A stretch of DNA of 64,000 nucleotides from Paguma larvata. Lineage: Eukaryota > Chordata > Mammalia > Carnivora > Viverridae. Positions 1 through 12,324 of the stretch are shown here, piece after piece. The notes below the pieces were generated by a model. It saw only the letters and a list, made by a program, of their open reading frames with translations. It was not told the DNA's origin and searched no databases. The stretch is from positions 34,522,211-34,586,210 of the forward strand of contig CM057826.1 of NCBI GenBank assembly GCA_030068075.1, given 5' to 3'. Made by a program: the position numbers and the translations under genes. Position 1 is the first letter of the stretch. Each line of letters opens with the position of its first letter.

Positions 1-646
1 GGTAAATAATCCTCTTTTGATTTTTGTTGTTAAAATATTTTTTATCCAAGTATGATTAACACACAGTGTTATATTAGTTTCAGGTGTATAATTTAATGAT
101 TCGACAATTCTATACATTACTCAGTGCTCATCATAAGTTTACTCTTAATCCCCTTCACCTATTTCCCCCATCTCCCATTTACCTCCCCTCTTGCAACGAT
201 CAATTTGTTCTCTGTATTTAAGAATCTGTTTTTTTGTCTCTTTTTTTCTTTGTTTTGTTTCTTAAATTCTGCATGAGTGAAATCACTTGGCATTTGCCTT
301 TCTTTGACTGACTAATTTCCCTTACCATTATATCTTCTAGATCATCCATGTTGTTGCAAATGGCAAAATTTCATTCTGTTTTTGTGTCTGAGTAATATTC
401 CACTATATATCTTTTTATCCACTCATCTAAGGATGAATATTTGGGTGGCTTCCATATATTGGCTATTGTAAATAGTGCTTCAATAAACATAGGGGTGCAT
501 ATATCATTTTGATTTACTGTTTTCATTTTCTTAGGGCAAACAGCCAGTAGCAGAATTATTGGATCATATGGTAATTCTATTTTCAATTTTTTGAGGAACC
601 TCCATACTGTTTCCCACAGTGGCTCTGCCAGCTTAGATTCTACCAA
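1..646 (-). mobile_element. L1 LINE, 3' part (ORF2 C-terminus and 3' UTR)
   Basis: Minus-strand translation of about 371-646 gives the C-terminal end of L1 ORF2 (LKKLKIELPYDP, DICTPMFIEALFTIA, DEWIKRYIVEYYS). Below 370 it continues into a carnivore L1 3' UTR ('ttgttgcaaatggcaaaatttc', 'cagtgctcatcataag' on the plus strand). The element runs off the left edge, so its poly-A end is not confirmed. The frame is broken after the ORF2 end. This is the sense-oriented half of a 5'-inverted element; the inverted half follows at 642. Confidence 0.85.
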
Positions 647-1935
647 ACTTTTAAAGAAGAGTAAATACCTATTCTTCTCAAACTATTCCAAAAAATAGAA
701 GAGGAGGGAAAGATTACAAGGCCAGTATTACCCTAATACCAAAAGCAGATAAAGACATTACAAAAAAAAAAAAAACAAAAAAAAACTACAGGCCAATATC
801 TCTGATGAAAATAGATGCCAAGAACCTCAACAAAATATTAGCAAACTGAATCCAATAATACATTAAAAAATAATTCATCATGATCAAGTGGGATTTAATC
901 TAGGGATACAAAGGTGATTCAATATTTGCAAATTGATGCAATACATCACATTAACAAGAGAAAGGATAAAAACCATCTGATCATTTCAATAGATGTAGAA
1001 AAAGCATTTGACGAAGTACCACCTCCATTTGTAATAAAAACTCTGAACAGGGTTGCCTAGGTGACTTAGTCTAAATTCAGTTCAGGTCAAGATCTTGCAG
1101 TACATGGGTTCAAGCCCCGCATTGGGCTCTGTGCAGACAGCTCAGAGCCTGGAGTCTCCTTCAGATTCTGTGTCTCCCTATCTCCTTCTGTCCCTTCCCT
1201 GCTTTCTCTCTCTCTCTCCCCCCCCCTCTCTCTCTTTTTCTCAACAATAAAGCACTAAAAAAAATTAAAAGCTCTCAACAAAGTAGGTTTATTGGGAACA
1301 TATCTCAACATAATAAGGGCTATCTATGAAACATTTCCAGTGAACACACTCCATGGAGAAAAACTGAAAGCTTTCCCTCTAAGATCTGAACAAGACACTC
1401 ACACCATTGTTATTCAAAATAGTACTGGAATTCTAGCCACAGCAATTAGACATGAAAAAGAAATAAAAGGCACCCACATTGGTAAGGAAGAAGTAAAATT
1501 TTCACTATTTGCAGATGACATGATAATATATATAGAAAACCCTAAAGACTCCACCAAAAAACTACTAGAATTGATAAATTAATTCAGTTAAGTCACAGAA
1601 TACAAAATTAGTATACATAAATCTGTTGCTTTTCTCTATACTAATAATGAAGTAGCAGAAAGAGAAATGAAGAAAACAATCCCATTTATAATTATACAAA
1701 GAAGGATAAAATAAGTAGGAATAAACTTAATGAAAGAGGTAAAAGACCTGTACTCTGAAAACTATAAAACATTAATGAAAGAAATTGAATATGATATAAA
1801 CAAATACAAAGATATTCCATGCTCATGATTGGGAGAATGAATATTGTTAAAATGTCCATATTACCCAAGGCAATCTATAGATTTAATGCAATCCCTGTTA
1901 AAATACCAACAGTGTTTTTCCCAGATCTAGAAGTA
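642..1935 (+). mobile_element. L1 LINE, inverted 5' part (ORF2 reverse transcriptase)
   Basis: Plus-strand translation matches L1 ORF2 through the reverse transcriptase. It includes a kept [15 protein letters not shown] block at about 1509-1555 (active-site FADD box), then VKDLYSENYKTLMKEIE and a [16 protein letters not shown] segment near 1880-1920. Several stops and frame changes make it inactive. The start, 'ccaaacttttaaagaagag', belongs to a more upstream part of ORF2 than the adjoining minus-strand half and has opposite orientation. The ORF2 stretch between the two halves is missing. A SINE is nested inside at 1050-1266. Confidence 0.85.
1050..1266 (+). mobile_element. CAN-SINE (nested in L1)
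   Basis: A diverged copy: head 'gttgcctaggtgacttagt', box B-like 'gttcaagccccgcattgggctctgtg', 'cagcctggagtctcc' region, TC-rich stretch, then an A-rich tail with 'aataaa'. Flanking 14-bp direct repeats (1036-1049 and 1267-1280, two mismatches) sit in L1 ORF2 sequence, so the SINE inserted after the L1. Confidence 0.88.
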
Positions 1936-2127
1936 GTCCCCTTTTTAAAACCTTCCCCTTACTCTGTAACTTCAAAATGCAATCTGTTCTTGTGGGAATT
2001 CTGCTTGTGTACTGCTTTAGGTAGAAGAGAAACAACGAAATTTTCCTGACAGTCAAGAAATGTCAACTCACAAGATCAGTTGCTAATAACTCTACAAACT
2101 TAAGAAAGTCATTTACGTTCTTTTCAT

Positions 2128-2164
2128 ATTTCTTTCTTTATTTATTATTTTTTTAATGCTTATT

Positions 2165-2201
<37 letters not shown>

Positions 2202-2361
2202 AGGGGAGGGGCATAGAGAGAAGCACACACAGAATCCAAAGCAGGCTCCAGGCTCTGAGCTGTCAGCACAGAGCCCAAGACAGGCCCTGAACCCATGAGC
2301 TGTGAGGTCACAACCTGAGCTGAAGTTGGATGCTTAACCAACTGAGTCACCCAGGCACCCC
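2128..2361 (-). mobile_element. CAN-SINE
   Basis: Reverse-complement copy. It opens with a T-rich tail and a (GA)n run at 2168-2197, then 'caggctccaggctctgagctgtcagcacagagccc' and ends at 'gagtcacccaggcacccc'. A likely target duplication is 'tcttttcat' at 2119-2127 and 2370-2378. Confidence 0.93.
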
Positions 2362-2378
2362 TGTAAGAATCTTTTCAT

Positions 2379-3285
2379 TTTTAAAAAGAAAATTTGAACT
2401 TATGGAATCTAAGGTTTATTTCTACATCTAAAATTTTATAGTGCTATAATTATACTAGACACAGAAACAATCTGATTATAAGAGAATTGGTGTCTGTTAT
2501 ATCACATATTGGGATATACTGCTTCTTGTGTATTAGGACATACTGCTAATTGCTTTATCAATATCCATTTCCTTTTCCTTTTAAAATCCCCAAATATTTG
2601 GGATAGCAAAATGGTCAGCATAACAAAATAGATTATTTTTACTTTTTGGAGGAATGGAGCAGCCTAGTGATTCATTACTGATCAATGAAATACAGGGCAA
2701 AGTTATTGGATGGGGTTTCTGGAAACAAAAGGATGTCCCAATTGGAGTTGCCCTTTATTTCCATTGGCCTTTCTCTTCTCACCTGAAATGTGGACTTGAT
2801 GGCTGTGGTAGGGTAGGGAAGCCTTCCTAATAGTGAGAGCAGCTGCTGCATCCTATAGCAAATGGAGGCTGGGTACTGATAACATTATGGAAGTGGGTCC
2901 CAGACCTGGATGGCCTAACTTTCAATTTATTACCTGATAGACCTTAGTTAATGCACTTTTTTTAGTTTCTATAACATAAAGTTGTCTATGTCTCTTTAAC
3001 TACAGCAAAACATAATCATTAACTTACACACAAACACATACACACACTCACACACAACACAACACACTCCTTAAAACACTAAGGTCAGAACTCTACTCTG
3101 ATGTCCCAATAAGCCCTCTCTCCCCTTTCCTTATCTTGTATTCAACTCACTCCCCAGGACAGTGCTGAACCACACAGCGTTTTCATTTCTAATTCTGAAA
3201 GTCATAGGTAACTTGTTTAATTTATAAGATTTACTTAACCTACAACATGTGCATTAAATACCCAAGATTAACTCTTGCACAGGCA
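2379..3285. other. Unclassified intronic DNA with a CA-rich patch
   Basis: No gene or clear repeat is visible. A low-complexity CA-rich patch lies at about 3026-3068 (CACA units mixed with ACAA). Confidence 0.5.
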
Positions 3286-3762
3286 TGTGTGTAAAGAAGA
3301 ATGTTCACAGCAGCATGGCTTTTAAGAACAAACAACTAGAAATAGTGTGCATACATTAGGAAATATTATACTGCATTGAAAATGAGTGCTTTGCAGAACA
3401 TGCAATGACATGGATGAATATGTCAACAAATTAATTAGTGGATGAAGCACATCCTGTAGAATAACTATGCAATTTATTAACTTTTTCATAAAGTTAAAAA
3501 AAGAAAAATAAGATAAAAACAGAGAGAGAGGCAAACCATAAGAGACTCTAAATTCAGACAACAAACTGAGGTTTGTTGGAGGGATGTTGGGTGAAGGGAT
3601 GGGCTAAATGGGTGATGGCCATGAAGGAGGGCACTTGTTAGGATGAGCACTGGGTGTTATATGTACGTAATGAATTGCTAAATTCTACTCCTGAAACCAT
3701 TATTACACTATATGTTAACTAAGTTGGATAAAATTTAAAAATTAAAAAATGTTAAAAAAATG
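3285..3762 (+). mobile_element. L1 LINE 3' end
   Basis: From about 3530 the sequence follows a carnivore L1 3' UTR: 'aaaccataagagactctaa', 'tgggtgatggcc', 'gatgagcactgggtgtta', 'actatatgttaactaa', then an A-rich tail to 3762. The part before it ('tgttcacagcagcat', 'gacatggatgaat') is a degraded match to the end of ORF2 and the start of the 3' UTR. Confidence 0.75.
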
Positions 3763-3881
3763 AATATGAAACAGTATGTTTGAGACATGTACTGTTGACA
3801 TACACATGTATGTTTCACAACTGTTTTTTTAAAGGCAAGGAACTAAAGAATATGGAATTCAATATTGAATATTAGTTTTCT

Positions 3882-4064
3882 AGTGACATCTGGGAAGCTC
3901 AGTAGGTTACGGATCTGACTTGACTTCAAGTCATGTCATGATCTCTCGGTTCTGATAGTGCAGAGCCTGCTTGGGATTCGATCTCTTCCTCTCTCTCTTT
4001 CTGCCTTCCCCACACTCATGCTCTCTCTCTCTGTCTCTCTCTCAAATTTAAATAAATAAATAAG
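3882..4064 (+). mobile_element. CAN-SINE (degraded)
   Basis: The head is eroded ('tgggaagctcagtaggtta'). The body ('gtcatgatctctcggttctg', 'gcagagcctgcttgggattc'), TC-rich run and 'aaataaataaataa' tail are clear. Part of the middle is deleted compared with other copies here. Confidence 0.8.
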
Positions 4065-7000
4065 CTTGAATATCAATTTTTGAACTTATAGTTATTAAAT
4101 AAATATAACCACGTATATGCATGTGTAGACAAGAGACACTTTCCATTCGCGGTTTGGGACTCCTATGTATGCAGCATAAGTTAAACATGCTGTAAGTCCA
4201 ATGTCGATCTCATGAATAGTTTTTGTCTCCCTTCTTAAAAACTTATCAAACCTCTCTAGAAACCCTTCTCAATTCGGCAGATTTTTTCATTCTCCATAAT
4301 TTATCTGATTAGGAAAACTATTTTATTCCAGCCCTTTCACAAGTCTGCTATTCAAATTCCTTCAGCTCCCTGCCAGCCTCTTTTGCATTGCTGGGACATT
4401 AGTGGAGGAAACATCAAGCTCAAAGAGGGGACTAGGCACTGATTGTTACATGTGCTTGAATGGTAACAGACCCAAAATCCTTCAGCAGCAATCTCCTAAA
4501 TCCCATTTATTCCAGCCCAGTGTTCAAAGTTCCTCACAATCAGGGCCCAGTCAACTTGTTTAACTTTCTAATTTTCTCTCAGTCCTTCTCTAGAAACTCT
4601 ATCACCACCAAACTCCTACACCCTCCCGCCCTCCCCCCACCCCCCACGAAAAACAACAAAACAACCACCACCACCACCACCACCACCACCACCCATGGAC
4701 TTTCCTGAATCAGAATTCCTCTCATGGAAAATCTTCGTTCCCTATCATCTATATGCATGAGAGATTCTTCTCCTTTCTACAGATTTAAATTCTACCCATT
4801 CTTCAAAATTCCACTCCATTTTTATCATTTCCTTGGCAATATTTCCTTAGATTTGCTGTAACAATTTCCATTAGTAAATAAATCACTTGGTAACACATCT
4901 GTACCATAGCTCCCCGTCTCCTCTTGCTTGTTCACTGTCATATGCCAGGACGTATCCCAGGGTCGGGCACATGATAGAGGTTCCGTGAAGAGTGGCTGAT
5001 TGCCTGGACTCTAAAATATCTTCAACCCCTCTCTTCAACTACTATGTTGGGATTTTTTTAAAAAATTGTATAATTTTGTTTTTGTCTTGTCTTCCTAAGT
5101 AAACTTCTTTGATGGAAAGAGCTATGCCTATCATGTACTTACTTCTTTGATCTTGCCAAGTTCATTGCTCCTCAAAAGTACTCCATACATATTACTGATT
5201 TACTTTAAAAGAGCAAGAACATTAAATTTGCAATTAAGAATTAACTCAACATGTTAACTGCTCCAGTTTAAAAAATCGCCAAGAAACCAAATGCTAATGA
5301 TTGCCATAGAAATTAGGAAGTTGACATTTATCTCCTGAGTAACGTCGCCTCAGGTTCAGAATCAAACGCGGGAGGGAAAAACAAGCAGACAAACAATAAC
5401 AACAGCAAAAGCTCAACACTCTTCATAAACAAATTTACCAAAATATTCCAAAATTTTTGGGAAAAATGTTACTTCCCCTAGTAAGACGGCGTGTAATGGC
5501 ACTATTAGTTTATTTTCCAAACCACATGTGAGGATTCGTTTTCTTTAATAAACCTTAACATATTCCCAGTATACATATTTTCACTTTGTCTATGGCTGAC
5601 AATGTTGAAAATTTATCGGAAATGCAAAAGTATCCTCTCAGTAGTATTAATCAACACATTTATTTAGATTAAACCAATAATTCCATAGGAGAAGGGAATT
5701 TCTTCCACCACTGTCTATCCTGAAAAACATTTTCATCGTTTTCATGCCATATATAATATACACATACAGAATCACACACATATGTGGCTTATGTGTCATT
5801 CATAGGAAATTGTCTGCAACATCACTAATGATAAAATACGTTTTAAATCAAGGAGTTATTTCTTACAATTTTCACTAGCAGCAGATAGTTTGAGTGTTTC
5901 ATATGTGAACTCAATGAAATAAGGGAAGGTAGCATTGATGTTGTATTACAATTGCCTAGCTTATAATGCCTATCACACAGTGAGTAATTACCAACAGATG
6001 AGTGGTGGGTTGTGATTTTCTTGCCAAACCTTTAAACTTGTCCCTTGTTGCAGGAATAGGATGAAGTCATTATCATAAATTCAGTTGCAGTGGTGTATGT
6101 TCACAATTAACAGCTTGTATCTCCTTACCTTATTCTTACACAATAAAGTACTTACTTATAGAATTTATATTCATGTAATACTAATTAGCTCCATCTGTGT
6201 GGCATTTCATTTAATACTAAGAAATCTAATTAAGGGATCATTTGATAAATTAAAAAAACATGCATAAAATCCTTGGGGATAAATGGTGTGAGTGCATGCA
6301 ATAACTAATAGGTTAATTTCTGGCAACATATTTGTAATCATATCAAGATGTCAAATAACCCTTTCAAGTATTACAGAGCCATTTAGGAAAGTTAGCTGAG
6401 AAGATGGCAGAGGATATTTCATATAAAGACAGTAGCGATGGAAAGAAAGAACAAGGAGAAGGGATATATTGAGGAGAGAATAATCCAATTCCATGTAAGT
6501 GAGAACAAAGAAACAAGTTACTACCCAAAAAGCTAAGTAGTGCAACAGCGAGAGACTACATGTTTAAGCTTTAGAATTATTCCATGCTGTACAGTGCAAA
6601 ATGAATTGGAAAACCAAATAAATAAAATGAATTGCAATCACTGTGATTCTACTGGGAAAGTAATGTCGTGATTTTTATTGTTTTATCCATGGATTGATCA
6701 GGAGATTCTAATGACGAAGCTATGGCATGGAATCATGTCGGGAGACAAAGAAAGCTGGCAGTTAATTAGGAGACTTTATAATTTAAATAGGAAATAATGA
6801 TGACTTGAAACAGACCAATGTTAGGGAATGGCAGAAGAAGAAACGAACACGAGGCATATGACAAACCCAAATTTAGAACTTGATGATGTGGAAACGAAAA
6901 TGAATTGTGTTGCTATAATTCTGTGGAAATGAGAAAATAGATACCAGGTATTGACTTCTCTGAGCCTAGACAAGCACGATCCTTCCATTCCTTCCCACCT

Positions 7001-7126
7001 GAATAATGGCTTCCTCTGTTCCTGCTGCTAATTCTATTCAGTGGTTCGAATAGGCAAACTCATTTAGATAAAGTGTGATGATCACTCATAGAAGCTCCCG
7101 GTTCTCTTCATGGAAGAACAAGAATA
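4065..7126. other. Unclassified intronic DNA
   Basis: No gene or confidently named repeat. A short (ACC)n run lies at 4661-4693. The short open frames have no recognisable similarity. Confidence 0.5.
4661..4693 (+). repeat. (ACC)n microsatellite
   Basis: About ten consecutive 'acc' units directly after a C/A-rich stretch. Confidence 0.9.
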
Positions 7127-7135
7127 GTTTTCATT

Positions 7136-7350
7136 AAGCTTATTTATTTATCTTGAGAGAGAGAGAGAGAAAGAGAGAAAGAGAGAGTAGGAAAGGGGCA
7201 GAGAGAGAGGGAGACAGAGATTCCTAAGCAAGGCTCCACGCTGTCAGTGCAGAACCCGAGGTAGGGCTCAAACCCACAAACCATGAGACCATGGCCCGAG
7301 CTAAAATCAAGAGTCGGATGCTCAACTGACTGAGCCACGCAGCTGCCCCG
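7136..7350 (-). mobile_element. CAN-SINE
   Basis: Reverse-complement copy with a (GA)n tract, 'ggctccacgctgtcagtgcaga', 'gggctcaaacccac' and the end 'tgagccacgcagctgcccc'. A target duplication 'aacaagaat' lies at 7127-7135 and 7354-7362. Confidence 0.93.
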
Positions 7351-7362
7351 ACAAACAAGAAT

Positions 7363-8418
7363 TTCAACAGAATTTGTCCCTGAGGACAGTTCAGAAGTGC
7401 TTAATACCTACTCGCCTTAGGAACTCTGAGAAAGTTTCATTGCTTATTGAACTGTAGGGGGAGAAACATATTTCTTCTCCAATCACGTGGTAAACTAAAG
7501 AACAGAAAAATGTTAAACTTCAGTGCAGAGAAAAGCAAAGTCTAATCTGAATTCACTAAACAGCAAAAAACCTTAGCTGTGTATATGCCTATCCTATGGA
7601 AGGCACCTTCACATAGCCCTGCTCTGCTTCCATGAGAGGGATCCGTTGCTTTGGCATACCAACATTTTCTGTGAGTCGACTCCTACGCAGCCAGCTGACA
7701 CTGGGCCAGCTCTGTATTTCTTAAAATGTTTTCTTCCTAAGGTGGTTTTTACTGCTGCTTGTTTCCAAGGTACCAAGAGCTGAATACATTGCAGTTTTCT
7801 ACCCTTAAATGTCAACACAAAAAAACAAAACACCTGGTGGCTGTCCCTGGACTATATGCAAATCTTTTGTGGGCGTGACCAGTGGTGTAAAGCCCCTGTG
7901 TCAGTTTGTTAAAAACATTTTTAAAATTCCACAATTTTCTGTGTTCAGGGTTAATTTTTAAGCCTTATAGCTGCTTTGCTGGGAAGAATCTTTTTGCCTC
8001 TTTCTAAAAGATGTGAATATTTATGTGTTCTCCAAAATCTATTCAGCCTTTCCTTTTACATAGCCCCAGTTTCTCTTGCAAATTAACTTGCAACCATCCA
8101 AATGTTTTATGAGATTTGACCAAGTTGTGGATTTTCATGACATGATTTGTAAAGAACAATTATCATCTTATCGCATTGATCTGTGTTGGAAAAATGTGAT
8201 ATTTTTAAGATATTGATCAGTATATCAAATGTATGGTTCAACAAAACTGTTCTCATTTTTACATACGCTTATTGACAAGTTATGTTCAAAACTTTATGAT
8301 TAAAACAAAGTATAAAATGCTCATAAAGAATACGTCATCTTGAAGTTTGTTAGACAAACTAGAAAAACACTTTGAATTTAAGTATTAATCCATAAAGTTT
8401 TGATTACATCACACTGAT
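7363..8418. other. Unclassified intronic DNA
   Basis: No gene or recognisable repeat seen; the short open frames are not convincing. Confidence 0.45.
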
Positions 8419-8433
8419 GAAACTACCTGATTG

Positions 8434-8657
8434 GGGGCACCTGGGTGGCTCAGTCGGGTGAGTGTCCAACTTTGGCTCAGGTCATGATCTCATGGTCTGT
8501 GGGTTAGAGCCCCGCGTCGGGCTCTGTGCTGACAGGTCGGAGTCTAGAGCCTGCTTCAGATTCTGTGTCTCCCTCTTTCTGCCCCTCCCCTACTCACATT
8601 CCGTCTCTTTCTCTCGAAAATAAATGAACATTAAAAAAAATTTAAAAAAAAAAAAAA
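8434..8657 (+). mobile_element. CAN-SINE with perfect 15-bp target duplication
   Basis: Full-length copy: 'gggggcacctgggtggctca' head, 'gtgggttagagccccgcg' box B region, 'gagcctgcttcagattctg', TC-rich part and A-rich tail. The 15-bp duplication 'gaaactacctgattg' is identical at 8419-8433 and 8658-8672, which suggests a fairly recent insertion. Confidence 0.96.
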
Positions 8658-8884
8658 GAAACTACCTGATTGAAGTTATGGTACAAGATGTCATTACTTT
8701 GTTTCCAAGTCATTTAAAGTACAGGGGAGTATTTCATGTCTTTCTTCAACTAATCTTTGGCTCTGAGGAAAAATCCCATTTTGCTAAAATGCTATGGAGG
8801 TAGTTCTTGATTACTTCCCATTTTCAAAATTTCAGGTTATTATCTGAAGGAGAACATTATGTCTCTGGCTTGAAAATCTGTACT

Positions 8885-9125
8885 ATGGTGAAAAGAGGGT
8901 GCACTTTGGAGTGAGGCGGTTCTTAAGTAAAGTTCTTGCCCGGGTTCTCACCAGCTGTTTTACACTGGGGTGCCCACTTAATCTCTCTAAGTCTCTACGG
9001 TCCTTTACAAAAAACGCAGATTCAAGCCTGCAGAATCACTACAAGGAGTAAGTAAGATAATGAATGTAAAGGAGTAAGTAAGATAATGAATGTAAAGACT
9101 CTGGCATAACTGGTAGATACTTAAA
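8885..9125 (-). mobile_element. MIR SINE remnant
   Basis: The reverse-complement MIR pattern is visible: a 'gtgcactttggagtgaggcggttc' start, 'cacttaatctctctaagtctc' core, then 'taagtaagataatgaatgtaaag...ctggcataactggtaga'. It contains an exact 26-bp tandem duplication. Confidence 0.6.
9045..9096 (+). repeat. 26-bp exact tandem duplication
   Basis: The unit starting 'ggagtaagtaagataatg' occurs twice head to tail (9045-9070 and 9071-9096) without mismatch, inside the MIR remnant. Confidence 0.95.
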
Positions 9126-9904
9126 CACAAAAACAAAAAAGCTATTCTACATACTCTCACTATGTAAAAATTAAACAATATCATACCATTTCGTTTTAGA
9201 CGTGATTTTAGTCAGTTTTAAATTTTTTTTGTTATGGATTCATTTCAGCTGTTAGTGCTAAGGAGTTTCGGACTTTCTCTTATTCAAAACTTTGATTATC
9301 CACGTCAAGGGTCACTTAGGCCTTTCCTTTTTCTTTCTCTCTATCGGGATGTCTGCTTTTCAATTATTTCAGTGCAAACTTGAAGCAATACAAAATATTC
9401 AGATCACTTTTTCTTATCATTGTATTCCTTATGAATTTGTGAAAATGAATTCTATTAGTTAACTTTGTGTAATTAAGTGGTTAACAGCTAATTGATATAC
9501 ACATTTAATTATTAATTTTAACTTACTAGCAATGAAGACAATTGCACATTTCTCTGTTGAACATTTCATATGGTTTGCAATAATTTACTACTTTCATGTA
9601 TTATTAAATTCATGCATTATTACCACTCTGCAGCTTTTGAAAACAAATTTGGCCTATGGACAGTATTGGAGAAAGACAGAAAGGCAAAAATGAATCAAAT
9701 AGCCCATTGCAAGGGGAGAGAAAGCTGAATTAGAAACAAAAGGTACGAAAGACCTCCCGAGTGCTTTAAAATATATTAATGTAATATATAATATAATATA
9801 ATCTGAGAAGAGAGGAAGGAATATAGGATTCAGAGGAAAAATATAAAAACAGAAGATACTGTACCAGGGGAAATTATTATACAAAATAATAATAATGGCC
9901 AGAA
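9126..9904. other. Unclassified intronic DNA
   Basis: AT-rich with a TAATA-rich patch near 9776-9802. No gene or named repeat seen. Confidence 0.45.
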
Positions 9905-10130
9905 ATTAATGAGAAATTATTATGAGCTAAGTAACTACTCTAAGAGCTTTAAATGTGTTATCTATTTTAACTGTCAAATAACCTTAAGAGGTAGGGATTA
10001 TAATTATCTTTTTTTTCACAGACAGCAAAAGTAATGCTTGAAGAGATTAATTGGCTCCCCAAGGATCACAGAGTTTATAAGAAATTATGGCAATTACGTC
10101 ATCAAGACTTTTCCCTACAGCCACATGCCA
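9905..10130 (+). mobile_element. MIR SINE remnant
   Basis: Plus-strand MIR order is clear: 'gagctaagtaactactctaagagctttaaatg', 'ataaccttaagaggtagg', 'ttcacagacagcaaaagta', 'ggctccccaaggatcacagag', 'catcaagacttttccctacag'. Confidence 0.65.
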
Positions 10131-10134
10131 TAGT

Positions 10135-10395
10135 TATGTATTATTACATAACAGGTCATTCTAAAGCTTATGGCTTAAAATACAACAATCATTTACTTTT
10201 CTCAGGAATCTGAAATTTGGGTGGGGATCAGCAGGAATGGTGAATCTCTGAAGCCTGCAGCTTCATGTGGCACTTTTCAACTGGAGTAGATAATCCCCTT
10301 CTAAGATGTCTTACTCATACAGCTTACAAGATAGTGCTGGTTATTTATTTAAACTTCAGCTGATGCTGATGGCTGGGGAGAGCTCTTAAATTTTT
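10135..10395 (+). repeat. Old interspersed repeat, family not named
   Basis: 'attacataacaggtcattctaaagcttatggcttaaaatacaacaatcattta' resembles a common mammalian repeat that starts with a 'taacaaattacc...cttaaaacaacaa' block. I recognise the pattern but cannot name the family. A second copy lies at 15385-15870. Confidence 0.45.
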
Positions 10396-10925
10396 TCTAG
10401 TGGGAGTGTGAGGACAAAACTGCTTGAAAGATAAGGAAAAGAAGGTACCATCACATAATTGAGCCCAGTGGACTGTGAAAACTGTTAGAATTGAGGAAAT
10501 GGAGTGATCTGGAAAGCTATAAGGTGGTGGTTGACAGCAGGATGTTTGGGGTTGGGCCTCTGGAGGAGACAGAATTAGTGATAAAAATGACTGTTGAAGA
10601 CCAGCAAGTGGTCATGATAGATTGGAGATCATTGGAGGCGGTGAGTTCGAGGTGCTAGAAGAGACATTATTTGGCTATTGAAATCCGCAAGAAAAATAAT
10701 AAGAGAGGTGTGGACACAGTGAAGTGAGCACACAGCTGAGACTTTCAAAGAACAAAGAAAACTAATCTGCATGGGTAGGAGAGGCAGTAGGGTGGGAGAT
10801 AAGGAGTGGGAGTTAATGACATAGTTATGACTTCAAAGCTGGACGTTTTAGGAAGAAGAGGAGAATAGACTTTAAGCAACAACATAAATAAGAATCAAAA
10901 TAATTGTAACTCCAAAATTATACTT
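10396..10925. other. Unclassified purine-rich intronic DNA
   Basis: A-G rich on the plus strand ('ggaggagacagaatt', 'agcacacagctgagac'). It may be a decayed LINE, but no diagnostic block is visible. Confidence 0.35.
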
Positions 10926-10929
10926 TGTT

Positions 10930-11023
10930 AAAATATATGTATGTATATATGTATGTATATGTATATATGTGTATGTACACACATGTATATATATGTATAC
11001 ATATATATATATATATATACACG
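10930..11023 (+). repeat. (TA)n/(GTAT)n low-complexity array
   Basis: Alternating 'tatgtatg', 'atatatgtgtatg' and a pure (AT) run at about 11000-11019, with 'gtacacacatgtat' partial palindromes. Confidence 0.9.
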
Positions 11024-11030
11024 GATACTT

Positions 11031-12320
11031 GTGTATGTACACACAAATCTCTCAATATATTTGTTTCTTTTAAATTCCTGGATAATTAAATGAGCATAGA
11101 GCAGAACTTCAATATTCATCAACCTCTCTGCTTTAGAGTTCAGGAAATTTTAATTACAAAAAGCAAAGACAATAATGACATCACCAATGATATCACTTCT
11201 CCTTAATAATTTGCTGATTTGTTCTCCAGTAATGAGATTGTTTTAGTCGATGTGTTTCCAGGCAGCAAAACATGGTGACTTATGCTTCTTTTTCTTCCTT
11301 TCTTCTCTTATGTGGCTAGCCTGATAAAATGTGCAATTTTTATGTGCTTCGCTGAAGATTAAAATGCTCAGGAAACACACAGTTGGTTTCCTTTCCTGAG
11401 AGAAGCTAAAATGGAAACCATGTTATTCCTTTCTTCATTTCGTCTGCAAGTCTTCATTATGTCTGCAAGTCTGTGTCTGATGTACAGTAGGTGCTCAGTT
11501 AATGTTTGTTGGGTGACTGAATTGAAATTGCTAAAATATTATATGAGGGAAAATTGCACAAACCCTTGGTTTACCTTTAAACCTAACAATGTGATCTGAG
11601 GGGAAGAATTAATTCAGGAATGATGTTTTAGTTAATCAAACTAGAGTGGTGTCTCAGTGCCAGAGAAAGACAAAGATAAATCCCTCAGTTCCTATAAGGT
11701 ACATACAGTGGAGCTGGTTTAATAGCAGGCATCAAGTAATAGCTCAGAGAGTGCTTTCCATTTCTCTGGAGAAAATAAAAAGAAATGAATTTTAAGTTGC
11801 TTATGAGGGATTTATAGACTTAATATTTGAACCTTGTGACACAAGGTAATGATTTATGGAGAAAGTGGCAAAATTTTCATTTTTATATAGGCGTAATGAG
11901 ATTGTAGGTTCCTAACTGTTGGTAACATCCCTGGAGAGATGTTGAGAGTCTGTCCCATAAGACATCTGCCCTAGCATTATTTCTATCAAAGGCTTTCAAA
12001 GTACTGGAATGAATATCCCTGGGCAGGCTTTTGAAATAAAACAAAGACTATTATTATTTGCACACTGGACAAATCTCAGTCAGTAGGAATCCAGAGAGAA
12101 GGTGGAAATAAAGATTTCCAAAAAGTAGAAAATGGAAATTAAAGTGGATACAGGCATGAGGGAAAGGATTGACGTTTTCCTCAGAATAAATTAAATGGAC
12201 TTAGAATCATCAGTATCCTCAGTTTTAGGCTGATGAGGTATTTGGCCAATGCCTGAACAATAATAGAGTATGGATTAATTTAAAAGAACTAATTTTGCCA
12301 AATTTTGGCACTAGAGGATT
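11031..12320. other. Unclassified intronic DNA
   Basis: A short MIR/L2-like piece ('cagtaggtgctcagttaatgtttgttgggtgactgaat') lies near 11484-11524. Nothing else could be named. Confidence 0.4.
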
Positions 12321-12324
12321 CCAT

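Noticed and set aside
1292..1582. Functional reverse transcriptase gene
   Set aside because: It is a short surviving stretch of a truncated, inverted, stop-containing L1 ORF2.
8434..8657. tRNA gene in SINE heads
   Set aside because: The tRNA-like part is the SINE promoter region, followed by the TC-rich body and A-tail; it is not a functional tRNA.
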